IMG/VR virus record: IMGVR_UViG_3300039100_000009
Location: 1 to 34,158 of that record
Strand: one strand, 5' to 3'
DNA length: 34,158 bases
Source: a virus
Below the pieces are notes generated by a model, which ran no database searches, was not told the DNA's origin, and worked only from the letters and a program-made list of their open reading frames with translations. Positions 13,189 to 23,085 of this stretch are shown here, one piece after another (position 1 is the first letter of the stretch; each line of letters starts with the position of its first letter). Made by a program: the position numbers and the translations under genes.

Positions 13189-15303
13189 TTAAAATCCTGC
13201 CCTGCGTTCAATATCTGCTACTCGCTTCTGAGTGCCAGTCACATCGCTTTCCACCACATACGCACGCAAAGGTTTTGCAGGTTGCATAGCTGCCCCTAGT
13301 GCTGTGATCGGGCTGTTCCCAATAGTAGGTACTTGCGGAACTCCACCCGGTGCAGAAGCAGAAATAGAAGGAGCAGAAACTGCACCCGCTCCGGGTACTT
13401 TTGTCTTGACAATTTCACGCACATTCTTGATACCGCCTGCCACCGCAATAGCAGCAGCAATAGCAGCACGAATAGGGGAAGAAGGATCTGCAGGAACTAG
13501 CTGAGAGACATAAGCCTTCTGCGCACCCAGATAAGTGTCAATCGTAGTAGCTGCGATAGCCGTAGCCTTTCCTGCTGCCGTATTTTTACCTACTAGATCA
13601 GAGACCGTATTCAATAGCCCTGCTGCCATAGCAGCGTTCTGCATCTTAGCCTCATTCTCTTTCCGATCAATCTCGATTCTTGCCTCAGAATAGCCTTTCA
13701 TAGCTTCATTGAATTGCTGCTCATTAATTAGACCCTGCTGATATTGCTCAAGTGACAAGGCTTCTTTCCTGTCAATCAAATCCTTCTGAATCTGGTAGCT
13801 TGCATCCGCCTCTTTCATTTGCATGTCAAGATCAGCCAAAGCCTTTTCTGCATTCTGCTGATCAATGGTAAGCTGAAGGGCTGCAAGTTGCTGCTGCTCC
13901 TGCTGTGCTAGTTCTAGCTGCAGTGCGATCCGCTGTTCACCGGTCAGTTTCTCATTTGCTAGAATATCCTGTCGCTTGCTTTCAAAGTCAAGAAGTATCT
14001 GCTGTCTAGCCTTCTCATTTTCATCCTTGATCCCGGCAAGTCTGATCTCTGTTCGGATATCATTTAGCCTTTTCTGGAATTCCTGCTCCCGGCTATCTTC
14101 TTCTTCTTGGTACTGCTTTCTAATTTCAGCAAGTCTGTTCTGCCGTGCCATTTCTAGGCTGCCGTCATCCTTGATCCCTGCCTCTTTTAGCTTCTTTCTC
14201 TTGGCTTCATATTCCTTCTCTACCGCTGCTTCTTCCTGCTGTCTCTTGTCTAGCAGTTCTAGCTTCGCATCTTCTAGTATGCCCTGCGCTTCAAGTTCCA
14301 AAGCCCTTCTTTTATCGGCTTCTACTTTTGCCTTTTCCGCTGCTGCCTTGCTTTTCTCTGCTGCTGCTTTCTCCTGCTCCTGAGTAAACTTGTAGTAGTT
14401 GGCTGCTTCCACAGCGTTCTCTGTTAAAAGTTCCTTCTGCCGTTTCTGTTCTTCGTCTGTGAGTTCGCCCTTAGTTTTTTGAGTCTCTTCAAGTAGCTTT
14501 AATTCACCGTTGATCTGCTGCCTTCTAAGATTATAGATCTCTGCCTCTTTTCCGCCTTGGGCAGATAGTAGCTTGATTTTATTGTTGATGTCATCATTCA
14601 GCTTCTGATTAGTTTTGCCCAATGCTTCTAGGTTTCTTTCTGCCTCAGAAGTCAAGCCTATAAAGTCTGTGAATCCGGTGATGATTCCGCTGATGAATTT
14701 TCCTAGCTGTTCAAAAACAGGGAATAGCTTCATCATTACTTCCTTCACTTTGTCAAAGTTTGCAATCAGCAAACCTAGGGCAGCTACCAAAGCACCTACA
14801 CCGGTGGCTATAATCGCCTTGCTAAGTCCTTTCGTTCCCTTGGTAAGTCCATCCGTTGCCGTAGTGGCAGACTTTGCAGATACAAATAATCCCCTGAAGG
14901 ATAGCTTTAATTGCTCTGTGACCTTCCCTACATCTTTTAGTTGGGAAAGCCCCTGAGAAAGTGCCATTGCACCCTGTACTTTTAGGAGAGCCTTTTCTAC
15001 TTCTTCGGATTCAGAACCGAATAAAGCCATAGCACCCTGAACCGCTGCAATCCCACCGGCTGCTGTGGAGGCTGCCGTAGTTAATGCCTGAAATCTTTTG
15101 CCCGGATCAAATAGCTGCGATGCCTCATTTGCATCTTCAATAGAATCTCGGATGCTTGCTACCTTTTGCGCTGCCCGTACTGCTTCATCTGAAAATTCAC
15201 CGTACTTCTGCCGTGCTACTTGTAGTTCTTGAGTCGCTTCCCTTAATTGTTTCTTGAGGGGTTTGACGTCCGCATCTAAAATGATTTTATTTTCTTCAGC
15301 CAT
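13189..15303 (-). CDS. Tail tape measure protein
   Basis: 704 residues, mostly helical. Residues 1-60 start MAEENKIILDADVKPLKKQL; residues 60-130 are Ala/Gly-rich; a hydrophobic segment lies at 161-182 (AIIATGVGALVAALGLLIAN); 225-520 is a long coiled coil of Gln, Glu, Lys and Ala; and the end is Ala/Pro-rich with ITALGAAMQPAKPLRAYVVE, a C-terminal pattern I recall for tape measures of Bacteroidota phages. Using the usual rule of about 0.15 nm per residue, a tail near 105 nm is expected. Uncommonly, it lies downstream of the fibre genes and upstream of the head genes. Confidence 0.85.
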   Translation of the reverse strand: MAEENKIILDADVKPLKKQLREATQELQVARQKYGEFSDEAVRAAQKVASIRDSIEDANEASQLFDPGKRFQALTTAASTAAGGIAAVQGAMALFGSESEEVEKALLKVQGAMALSQGLSQLKDVGKVTEQLKLSFRGLFVSAKSATTATDGLTKGTKGLSKAIIATGVGALVAALGLLIANFDKVKEVMMKLFPVFEQLGKFISGIITGFTDFIGLTSEAERNLEALGKTNQKLNDDINNKIKLLSAQGGKEAEIYNLRRQQINGELKLLEETQKTKGELTDEEQKRQKELLTENAVEAANYYKFTQEQEKAAAEKSKAAAEKAKVEADKRRALELEAQGILEDAKLELLDKRQQEEAAVEKEYEAKRKKLKEAGIKDDGSLEMARQNRLAEIRKQYQEEEDSREQEFQKRLNDIRTEIRLAGIKDENEKARQQILLDFESKRQDILANEKLTGEQRIALQLELAQQEQQQLAALQLTIDQQNAEKALADLDMQMKEADASYQIQKDLIDRKEALSLEQYQQGLINEQQFNEAMKGYSEARIEIDRKENEAKMQNAAMAAGLLNTVSDLVGKNTAAGKATAIAATTIDTYLGAQKAYVSQLVPADPSSPIRAAIAAAIAVAGGIKNVREIVKTKVPGAGAVSAPSISASAPGGVPQVPTIGNSPITALGAAMQPAKPLRAYVVESDVTGTQKRVADIERRAGF

Positions 15304-15325
15304 TGGATAGGTATTTTAAAGGTTT

Positions 15326-15347
15326 GGGGAATCCCCAAGAATTCCCC
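15326..15347 (-). terminator. Hairpin before the tape measure gene
   Basis: GGGGAAT (15326-15332) pairs with ATTCCCC (15341-15347). The same bases can instead form TTGGGG/CCCCAA with a 3-nt loop (15324-15338), so two structures compete. It lies between the 48-residue gene and the tape measure start. The minus-strand sequence after it is AAACCTTTAAAATACC, without a U-tract, so it may act as an attenuator or processing site. Confidence 0.4.
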
Positions 15348-15356
15348 ATTTGATTT

Positions 15357-15503
15357 TTACTCTGCTTCTGCTTCTTCCTTCGGGTTCTGCTCCTGCACTT
15401 GCTGCGCTAGGAATTGAATGAAGGACATCCCGTACTTGGTAGGCAACTCTTGTGCCCATGCTTCTAGCATTTTGATTTGGTCCTCGTTAAGTGTTACTTT
15501 CAT
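15357..15503 (-). CDS. Small protein between tail fibre and tape measure
   Basis: 48 residues, starting MKVTLNEDQIKMLEAWAQEL and ending in an acidic tail (NPKEEAEAE); predicted helical throughout. It overlaps the end of the fibre gene by 17 nt. Its ATG (15503) is preceded by AAAACGAAAACCAAAC, the leader type of this genome. No family recognised. It fills what would otherwise be a 183-nt gap in a tightly packed operon. Confidence 0.65.
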   Translation of the reverse strand: MKVTLNEDQIKMLEAWAQELPTKYGMSFIQFLAQQVQEQNPKEEAEAE

Positions 15504-18500
15504 CTTCTGTTTGGTTTTCGTTTTGTTCTTCTACTATTTTAACTTTATCTTTTAAAGGTTCTACAATTACTTTACCATTTTCATCTGTCCAATCAGTATC
15601 AATCATGTGTTGGTCAATTCGTTCACCAATGATAAGCCATGAAATGGTATCCTTGCATTTTGAGTCTTGTGCTTCAATCTTCAAGATATTTCCCTCGACT
15701 TTTCCTTTTACCGGAGTCCATCCGCTTTCATTCGAAGTGAAACATTGAATGTTTCCATTCAAAAGTACAAATGTTCCTTCACTCATGCCCGATGAATTAT
15801 CAATATTTACTTCGGCCGATCCATGTACTAATTCAATTTTTCCTCTGTATATATTGTCCGCTTGTGGTCCTTCAATAAATGAATGAACAAGGTGATGAGT
15901 GTCTTTTTTCTCGGGTAATGGATGATCAATTTTAAATGATCCCGAACCTTTTGAAAGTGATCCGGAAACTGCAAGTCCACCGGTGATATTCCATCTTGTA
16001 TTCAAATAACTATACCTTAGTCTTTCGGTTGTGGATGCTTCTAATATTCTAAAATCATCGCCATCCGTACCAAGTCTATAATTGTAATTTGTTTGACTAC
16101 CAATTGTTATTTGTCTATTTACGCCATTTGGTAAATTTATATTTCCAACAACAGTCAAAATATCGCTTGGATTATCAGTGCCTATACCTACTCGACCATT
16201 ATCTGTAATACGGATTCGTTCTACTCCATTAGTCCCAAGTAATAAATTTCCCGCTCCATTTACCCAACCATATCCATTGGTCGAACTATACCCCGCCGTT
16301 AAACTACTTGAAAACCAATCCGAAATAGGACGATTTCCTGGCATATATAATCGGTCATTACTTGAAAGAAATCCACTTGATGTGACATTTCCAAAGAAAG
16401 TAGAGTCTCCGCTTGAAGATATTCTAAATCTGTTTATATCTCCAACTTGAATAAATGCGGCACCAGTACCCGTAGGATTCAAAGTCAAATATGAGTCTGA
16501 ATTAGTACCCGAACTTTGAAGCCTTAAATGAGAATATGTTGTTGAGTTTTCTATTTGCAAACCTACACCCGCCGTACTTCTTGAAATTAGCAAAGGATAA
16601 TTCGCACTTGAAGTAATTCCTATTCCTACATTTCCGGTAAAGGTCATGTTTAAAGTCCCAGTGGGATTATACATTATCCCATTGGTACCCGCATCAAGTA
16701 AAGCAAAGTTTGCAAAACTACCTGTTCCGGCAGTTATCTGTGTTCCCCAAAAACCGCCTTGAGAAAGCGCCCCGTTGCCCGTGTTAAACCTATTAGCCGT
16801 AGCCACTCCTGATGATGATACGCTAAAAAGATTTGTACCTCCCGTGTTTTGAAGGTTGTAATCTCCCGCCGTTACCGATGTTAGGTTATTGCTTCCCGAT
16901 GGAAAACCTATCACATTAATATCGGCACCATCCGCTCTTTTTGCAGTTAAATAGTAACCATTAAATAATCTAAAATTACCTGCTGTAGAAGTAACATTCC
17001 CACTAAAACTTGCAGTAGTTCCACCCAAAGCACCGGTGAGGGTTACTGCGCCGGTAGATGCCAAAGTAACTTGAGCATTACCCGCCCCTGCTCTTAGCTT
17101 TAATTCAGAACCTGAAGTGAAAATCTCTAAAGGTAGATTAGTAGATTCTATTCTGTTTGTAGTGCTTGCTAGGTTTGCTGTTAAAATAATAGAACCTCCC
17201 GGATTTGAAGCAATTAACCTAGTTGAGGTTTGAATATCACCGCTAAAACTAGCACTAGTACCCCCTAAAGAACCTGACAAAGTTCCACCTATTAAAGGTA
17301 GGTACGCATTAGAATCTACTGATCCATCCGCCTTTAAGAACTGAGAAGAAGTACCACTAGATTTTATAAATGAATTCCCGGTAATATTACCTTGAGAATC
17401 TATTTTTGCTTTTACAAAAGCAGCACCACCAAGGCTATAAACAAAAGGATCACCGGTAGCCCCAGATGCGTTATCTATATATAATCCCTTGCCTGTCGAA
17501 GTATTGCCTATCAATATCCCAGTTCCTGTGCTTGAGTTATTGGCAAAAATACCTTGACCTATTCCGGCATTGCTTACTCTTATTCCTGTACCATTTGTGT
17601 TTTTTTCTATATTAATAGCCCCGTTTCCTGTGGAATTTGAAATGATATTAATACTTGAAGCAGTTCCTGTATCGGTTAGCTGCACAGTTCCTCTCAGATA
17701 GGTATTTGTTATGCTTGAATTACCAATGGTTACAGTGTTGCTGCCGTTTCCGATAGCATTGTGACCGATTACTATCTGATTAGTTTGGTTATTGACTGAT
17801 GATCTTGTTGATACACCTATAAAAACCGAACCGTTTGAAATTGAATTTTGACTACTTCCATCTGTAAGAAAAACACCTGCCGCTACCCCAACTGCCACAT
17901 TATCATTTCCAGTAGTATTATTCATCAAAGCACCTTCACCTATTGATGTATTCCTAGCCCCTGTGGAGTTATTTCCTAAAGCAAGCAAACCTACTCCTGT
18001 ATTGCTACTTCCTGTGGTATTATTTGTTAAAGCACTAGTGCCAACTCTTGTATTAGTTGAAATTGATCCCGATCCTCTACCAACATTTACTCCATTAATA
18101 ACTGCATCCACAGAAAATGTCTTAGCACCCGCAATAGTCTGAGATCCGGTAGTAATTAAGCCCCGATTATCAGCCGAAGCACTTGGAATATTGAAAGTAT
18201 GCGTAGTTCCAGAACTTGAAATATTGAAATCAGTTCCACTTGTGCCGGTAGCGAAGTTCTGCACCTGTGCAGTCAACCCATTCAAAGCCGTCAATCCTGT
18301 GGTGAAGGTGGTGATGATTTGGCAAAGCGTATTATTTTCCGTGTGGAGGGTGATAGTCCTTCCTGAGTGCGTTACATAGTAACGAATCGCAAGCCTATCT
18401 GTAAGGGCAAGCGTCGTGGTAGGTACCGCAAGGCTTGAAAAGTATGGAGTGATATTTGTCCCGAATGCAATCAACTCAGGGCTTCCGCTACTAGTAGCAA

Positions 18501-19095
18501 TCAAGGTAGCAGTAGATCCGCTGACCTTGTAAAGTTCTACATAAAAGGTAGGGCTTCCGCCTCCAGAAGATGCCTGAAAATAAGTCTCAAAATTCCAGTT
18601 TCCACCGGGAATTTGTAGCAAGCTAGGATCACCTGCATCCGTTATGAATGAAGCAATATAGCCGTCAGCATTAATAGTGAAGTCTGTGCCTGCTCCCAAA
18701 ATGGGAACTTTGCTCAACTCTGTGTAAGCAACACCGCCAATAGTACCCTGAGATACCGATCCGTTCAAATAGTAAGATACTGAAGATCCGCCTCCAGAGA
18801 TTGAAGGGAAGTCTGCAAGGCTACCATCACCCCGGATATATTGGGAGACAGTACCCGCACCCGCCACAGAGATATTCCCTGAAGTAGTTACCGGGCTATT
18901 GGTTACCGTGAAAGCTGATGGCATAGATAAGCCTACGGAAGTGACCCCTACATCTAGGTTCTCCTGCATCCAGTCTTGGATCGTAGAAATAGTGACCTTG
19001 TTGGTAGTGGTAGCACCGCTTGCTACTATCGGAAGGACATCATTATTTGCGATATCCGTTCTTTCAATCAGTTGACTTATTCTCTTATCTGCCAT
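15487..19095 (-). CDS. Tail fibre / receptor-binding protein with YadA-like repeats
   Basis: 1202 residues. The N-terminal part (MADKRISQLIERTDIANNDV) is the virion-attachment end typical of Bacteroidota phage fibres. Then follows a Thr/Ser-rich part with VEFYVELYKVSG-like strands (about 165-235), and at about 345-410 repeats of the type NTxVGxxALxNNTTG as in heads of YadA-like adhesins. Residues 480-1040 are Gly/Ser/Asn-rich with repeated TSASFSGDI/TTASFSGNV units. The C-terminal module (about 1050-1180) has FKIDHPLPEKK, LVHSFIEGPQADNIYRG, GTFVLLNGNIQCFTSNESGW and IDTDWTDENGKVIVEPL, a fibre module I associate with marine and freshwater myoviruses. No S74 chaperone is visible. It likely binds the host surface. 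Confidence 0.85.
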   Translation of the reverse strand: MADKRISQLIERTDIANNDVLPIVASGATTTNKVTISTIQDWMQENLDVGVTSVGLSMPSAFTVTNSPVTTSGNISVAGAGTVSQYIRGDGSLADFPSISGGGSSVSYYLNGSVSQGTIGGVAYTELSKVPILGAGTDFTINADGYIASFITDAGDPSLLQIPGGNWNFETYFQASSGGGSPTFYVELYKVSGSTATLIATSSGSPELIAFGTNITPYFSSLAVPTTTLALTDRLAIRYYVTHSGRTITLHTENNTLCQIITTFTTGLTALNGLTAQVQNFATGTSGTDFNISSSGTTHTFNIPSASADNRGLITTGSQTIAGAKTFSVDAVINGVNVGRGSGSISTNTRVGTSALTNNTTGSSNTGVGLLALGNNSTGARNTSIGEGALMNNTTGNDNVAVGVAAGVFLTDGSSQNSISNGSVFIGVSTRSSVNNQTNQIVIGHNAIGNGSNTVTIGNSSITNTYLRGTVQLTDTGTASSINIISNSTGNGAINIEKNTNGTGIRVSNAGIGQGIFANNSSTGTGILIGNTSTGKGLYIDNASGATGDPFVYSLGGAAFVKAKIDSQGNITGNSFIKSSGTSSQFLKADGSVDSNAYLPLIGGTLSGSLGGTSASFSGDIQTSTRLIASNPGGSIILTANLASTTNRIESTNLPLEIFTSGSELKLRAGAGNAQVTLASTGAVTLTGALGGTTASFSGNVTSTAGNFRLFNGYYLTAKRADGADINVIGFPSGSNNLTSVTAGDYNLQNTGGTNLFSVSSSGVATANRFNTGNGALSQGGFWGTQITAGTGSFANFALLDAGTNGIMYNPTGTLNMTFTGNVGIGITSSANYPLLISRSTAGVGLQIENSTTYSHLRLQSSGTNSDSYLTLNPTGTGAAFIQVGDINRFRISSSGDSTFFGNVTSSGFLSSNDRLYMPGNRPISDWFSSSLTAGYSSTNGYGWVNGAGNLLLGTNGVERIRITDNGRVGIGTDNPSDILTVVGNINLPNGVNRQITIGSQTNYNYRLGTDGDDFRILEASTTERLRYSYLNTRWNITGGLAVSGSLSKGSGSFKIDHPLPEKKDTHHLVHSFIEGPQADNIYRGKIELVHGSAEVNIDNSSGMSEGTFVLLNGNIQCFTSNESGWTPVKGKVEGNILKIEAQDSKCKDTISWLIIGERIDQHMIDTDWTDENGKVIVEPLKDKVKIVEEQNENQTEDESNT

Positions 19096-19100
19096 AATTC

Positions 19101-21290
19101 TTAAATATAAAATCTTGAAGTCCCGTTTTCCTGAAGCATGTACGAATCATCTTCCAATAGAATGAAGTCATAGTCTGCAGGGCTGATATTTGTAAGGATC
19201 TTGAATAGGGATACATAGCTTAGACCGTTTGCGATCGGGTTATACTTATCAACTTTCTCAAGCTGAAAATAGTGAACACCTACTTTGATGATAGTCCTAA
19301 AATCTAGGTTCATGATGTCCGTAGGTGTGAGGTAGAAATAGCCCTCCAGAAGCCTGCTGTTCCGGTCTCCTATCGAAGTGATAAGCCTTTCGTAGTAACC
19401 CTGATACAGGTTATCTCCCGGATATACTCCGATCGAGAAATAGACTTCTCTAGGATTGGCAAATAGAACATCTGCCGAAGGTGTAATAGGATCATCTAGG
19501 TGACCTGCATACGGGTAATTGGTGTAGGCTATATCGCCTGAAGCATATTCTATATACCAAGTAGAACATTCTACCTGAGGCTTCCAGTACGCTATTCTAG
19601 GCTTGAAGTTGTCCGGTATTTTGACCCCATTTTCTACCTTATAAAGGTGGATCATGATCTGCCCCGGCACTTCCTCCCGCATTACCGGTGGACTAAATAC
19701 CACTTTCACCGTCTTGGTATCTAGCACGAAATCATTATCAATGATAGTTCTGCTTTCCCCGTAGGCTTCATTGAATTTGGTTTTGTAAAAGGTACTCCAG
19801 TAGTCCGCATCATCATCGAAGGTAAGCCTGTATTCCTTGGCTGTCAATTCTGAAAGTGGAGTGATCGAGATCTCCTGACTTTGATCTAGCTTATCTGACC
19901 AATCCAAAGCCTGATCCTTGAAGGTTCTGTAGAACTCATTATAAGGCACGATTTCAAGGACATTTGTCCGAAGTTTGTCCTGCGTTACATACAAGTTGTA
20001 CATGGAGATAATTGACTTTAAAAAATCCCTCTGCTTTAAAGATTTCGGCAGCGTATATTGGATTTTCATGGTATCCCCTTCTTCGAGTTCTACTGCTACG
20101 GGTACCGTGTTGCCGATCTTGAATGATCCAGTAGGCACTACCACTACCTGCGTTTCTAGGTTTGGATTATAGCCTCCGCCTCCACCGGCAACTGTACCGG
20201 TTAGCCTGATTTCAAAGTAATCATTAGTCGCAAGGGCAACCCCTTCAGAGATCGCTACATCCCAACTGAATACCTGACCGGGTGATATGAAAGTCACATT
20301 CCTAGAAGCAGAATAAATCTGTGATCCGTTTTTCAAAACAGAGACAGTCCAGATATTGTCTGTATATCCCTGAAGCGAAGTCAATGCAATTCTTAAATTC
20401 AGGTTTAATCCTGTGTTTAAAGATTGCGCTTTAGTCCATCTAAATCTGGTGCCTCCGTTTTGAATTGTAAATCCTGAAGCCTCTACGCTAGAAAAAACTA
20501 GTAGGTGCGTAAAGCTAGGAGTACTGGTGACATTCTGCTGAAATAAGCTAGGATTCTGGTTTAGCAAAGTTGTGCTTTCCCGTGTGATGGTTTTTTCTGC
20601 CGTGATCAAAAGCAGCTTTCTGAAATAGAAGCTACTGAAGAATGGTGCTTGAATCTCAAAGTTTGCCTCTGCAAAGATCCGCTTCAGAATTTCGCTAATG
20701 AATACCGCAGGCTTGAAGTTCTTTATAGGGAATATTGGATTATCATTAATCGTACCAGCTAAATATCCATAATCTACCAAAGGATAAACATAGTTATCTC
20801 CGCCATCAACCCATTCAGTTCGATCCCAAGAATCTTCTATATTCGTTCTATTCCAAGTGTGGTCATAGTCATCAAAATCAAGATCCGCCAGAGTCTTATC
20901 CCCTAGTTCGTGAAGGATATCCCGAAGCCTACCGAATACATTGACTTCATAAACTATGTCCCCTTCCAGAGAATTGATCTTCATCATCCTTAGAACTCCG
21001 TCAAATATCTTGACATTATCTAGGAAGATCTGAGCCTGCGCCTGCTTTGCCGGGTTAAAGTTCACCCCGATATTCGCATCCTCTGCATAAAAATCATTAT
21101 TGACTGAAATGTCAAAGATGTTCCCGAATAGCTGCTGATTCTTTGCCGTGCTTGGCAGGGTTATAGTCTTGGAATAGGCAGTATTTCTCCTTTCAATATC
21201 GCTGATGTCAGAAACCGAAAAGGTGAAATCTACATCAATATCCCCAAGGGTGTCCGCTTCAATTCCTTCTACAAATAGTCTTGCGCTCAT
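19101..21290 (-). CDS. Large tail protein (distal tail/baseplate type)
   Basis: 729 residues, beta-rich. The start MSARLFVEGIEADTLGDIDV and the stretch RRNTAYSKTITLPSTAKNQQ, then LFGNIFDI are a pattern recurrent in long tail proteins of Bacteroidota phages; the function there is thought to be tail tip or hub. A middle part (about 240-370) looks like a carbohydrate-binding-type jelly roll (lectin-like strands around FRWTKAQSLNTGLNLNLRIA). The C-terminal 300 residues have many short strands and end in EDDSYMLQENGTSRFYI. It lies between two other tail genes, 5 nt before the fibre start, so a baseplate hub is the best guess. Confidence 0.65.
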   Translation of the reverse strand: MSARLFVEGIEADTLGDIDVDFTFSVSDISDIERRNTAYSKTITLPSTAKNQQLFGNIFDISVNNDFYAEDANIGVNFNPAKQAQAQIFLDNVKIFDGVLRMMKINSLEGDIVYEVNVFGRLRDILHELGDKTLADLDFDDYDHTWNRTNIEDSWDRTEWVDGGDNYVYPLVDYGYLAGTINDNPIFPIKNFKPAVFISEILKRIFAEANFEIQAPFFSSFYFRKLLLITAEKTITRESTTLLNQNPSLFQQNVTSTPSFTHLLVFSSVEASGFTIQNGGTRFRWTKAQSLNTGLNLNLRIALTSLQGYTDNIWTVSVLKNGSQIYSASRNVTFISPGQVFSWDVAISEGVALATNDYFEIRLTGTVAGGGGGYNPNLETQVVVVPTGSFKIGNTVPVAVELEEGDTMKIQYTLPKSLKQRDFLKSIISMYNLYVTQDKLRTNVLEIVPYNEFYRTFKDQALDWSDKLDQSQEISITPLSELTAKEYRLTFDDDADYWSTFYKTKFNEAYGESRTIIDNDFVLDTKTVKVVFSPPVMREEVPGQIMIHLYKVENGVKIPDNFKPRIAYWKPQVECSTWYIEYASGDIAYTNYPYAGHLDDPITPSADVLFANPREVYFSIGVYPGDNLYQGYYERLITSIGDRNSRLLEGYFYLTPTDIMNLDFRTIIKVGVHYFQLEKVDKYNPIANGLSYVSLFKILTNISPADYDFILLEDDSYMLQENGTSRFYI

Positions 21291-22468
21291 ATTACCTGTC
21301 TGGTGTTAAGAAGTTGAAACTCCACATCCAATTCAAGATTGAACAGCTTATCCGAAGCCGTTTTCTTCACTTCGTAGGTGGTAGCGTTTGGCTTGACAGG
21401 AATCCAAGAAGGAGTGATATAGTTATCATTCACTAGGTTCAAGTAGACCAAAGGTGAAGAGTATAGTTCCCGGATAAGTTCCGCCTGAACATCATTCAAG
21501 TAGTCAGAAATGATTCTCCAGTTCTGAGTTTCTTTTGTGAAATATACCGGGTTCACATTCTTGACCACGATCCCATTTGCCTCATAGATATCCCCGCTGT
21601 AGTTTCTTTCATAGCCTTTCTTCTCGATCTGGAATGTAGTCTTATTAACTAGATCAAAGTTGAAGAAGTCAAAAGCCCCGTACTTATTCAGGTAAGCTAT
21701 TCGCATCGGATCGTATCGACCGCAGGATTGGGTATATAGGGTTGCAAATTTGTACCGCCTTGCAGATCCGTTATTCCAGTTGACAAAAAGCTGAATAGAA
21801 GCTACACCTGATCCGTAGGTCAAAGGTGTGATCTGAATGTAGGTAAAGCTTGGAGTTGATACGGAAGTAGGTGTGATGTAGTAGGTTTGAGTGGTAGCGT
21901 TTGTATAGGTTACTAGCAGTTCACAATTCACCAAAAGCCCGGTGTTAATGAATCCGAATATCTGAGCATCTGTCTCCCGCACCTTGATCGTGTCCCAATC
22001 TGTCAAAGGCTTGTAGATTGAATTGCTAGATCCCCAATATTGAGCCTGTTCTGCGTACCAATTTTTCAATTCTAGCAAAGGGAAAGCCCCAGCAAAAGCG
22101 TACTTAGTTTCACTGACCACTTCACTAGCTAAAACAATAACAAATTCACCGCCTACCTCATAGTACTCATAGCACTTCAAGTAATAGCTTTTAATCGCAT
22201 TGGTAGAACTAGAAGAAGTAGCCGTCTCATAGAATCCTTTGCTGTAGCTAAAATCTACAGAGACATACTTGGAAACATCGAACTCCACCGGATCGCTTGG
22301 ATCTGCCGGGCTGTCATAGTAGGCAGTGGTCACAAGTTCATCTGCTGAATTGTAGACTTTCACAACATACTTGAAGCCTACTTCTTCTGAGTTCGTGCTG
22401 CTGATCGTGTAGTTAATCCTGTTGAATGCAGGAAGGATGTCTATGCTAGGTTCTACTAGGGTTATCAT
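21287..22468 (-). CDS. Tail protein, beta-rich (distal tail/tip candidate)
   Basis: 393 residues. The N-terminal 130 residues form Ig-like strands (MITLVEPSIDILPAFNRINY then VVKVYNSADELVTTAYY). The segment GRYDPMRIAYLNKYGAFDFF with following NFDL is a strongly conserved mark, in my memory, of a tail protein encoded near the tape measure in Bacteroidota phages. The C-terminal part ends NLELDVEFQLLNTRQVI. It overlaps the genes on both sides by 4 nt. Role in the tail tip is inferred from context. Confidence 0.6.
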   Translation of the reverse strand: MITLVEPSIDILPAFNRINYTISSTNSEEVGFKYVVKVYNSADELVTTAYYDSPADPSDPVEFDVSKYVSVDFSYSKGFYETATSSSSTNAIKSYYLKCYEYYEVGGEFVIVLASEVVSETKYAFAGAFPLLELKNWYAEQAQYWGSSNSIYKPLTDWDTIKVRETDAQIFGFINTGLLVNCELLVTYTNATTQTYYITPTSVSTPSFTYIQITPLTYGSGVASIQLFVNWNNGSARRYKFATLYTQSCGRYDPMRIAYLNKYGAFDFFNFDLVNKTTFQIEKKGYERNYSGDIYEANGIVVKNVNPVYFTKETQNWRIISDYLNDVQAELIRELYSSPLVYLNLVNDNYITPSWIPVKPNATTYEVKKTASDKLFNLELDVEFQLLNTRQVI

Positions 22469-23085
22469 TTGCTTATTCTTAAAATGAGTGAGTCTGTTCC
22501 AATGGTTTTGATATCAACATTGAATTCTGGAGTAGCTTCATCTATTGACTTTTTGATAAATTGCCTTCCTTCAATACCGTACTTTTTAATATAGTAGGCT
22601 AATCGCTTGGCACTACTTGAAATTTGTGGCAGCATACTTCGACCCTCGATCAGGTTGGTAGCTTCTATCTCCATGTTCTTCCGCTTCATCCATCCTTCCA
22701 ACTGCTTCAAAGCTGCTGCAGGCATGTAGTAGGTTTTGAACTGGTAGAATCTCCCCTCTTCATTCTTGTAGGTCTTGCGCTTGTTTTTAATGCCCTTGAC
22801 GCCCTTATCTATGTAGTCAGCATAGTCAACCCCTACTTTTATTTCAAGCCTGTATCCGGTCTTAGTTTCGCTTACTCCGATCACAGAGAAAGAAGAAGAC
22901 AACTTCCCAGAATCGGCAGGGGAATACTTTGCTAGATTGGTGACAATATTGCCACCTAGTTTCAGCATCGCATCCTTAACATTTGCAACAGCAATTTTCT
23001 CTACTTCCTGAATGTATTCATTGGGCTGAAGTTTCCTTCCCCCTACATTTAGGTTTGCTACTTGACTTTTTGTTGCAACTGCCAT
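22465..23085 (-). CDS. HK97 gp10-like head-tail/tail completion protein
   Basis: 206 residues. The core (about 30-110: MLKLGGNIVTNLAKYSPADS, GKLSSSFSVIGVSETKTGY, IKVGVDYADYIDKGVKGI) matches the HK97 gp10-like layout: helix, S-P-DSG-L-S, strands, then YA-Y-d-G. The DYADYIDKGVKG loop is diagnostic. Such proteins sit in the tail completion or neck complex. It overlaps the frameshift frame of the chaperone gene by 28 nt. Its position beside the chaperone fits tail assembly. Confidence 0.7.
   Translation of the reverse strand: MAVATKSQVANLNVGGRKLQPNEYIQEVEKIAVANVKDAMLKLGGNIVTNLAKYSPADSGKLSSSFSVIGVSETKTGYRLEIKVGVDYADYIDKGVKGIKNKRKTYKNEEGRFYQFKTYYMPAAALKQLEGWMKRKNMEIEATNLIEGRSMLPQISSSAKRLAYYIKKYGIEGRQFIKKSIDEATPEFNVDIKTIGTDSLILRISK

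Noticed and set aside
13976-14383. 135-residue plus-strand frame opposite the tape measure
   Set aside because: Ser/Leu/Ala-rich reverse reading of the coiled-coil coding sequence; a mirror of Gln/Glu/Lys codons.
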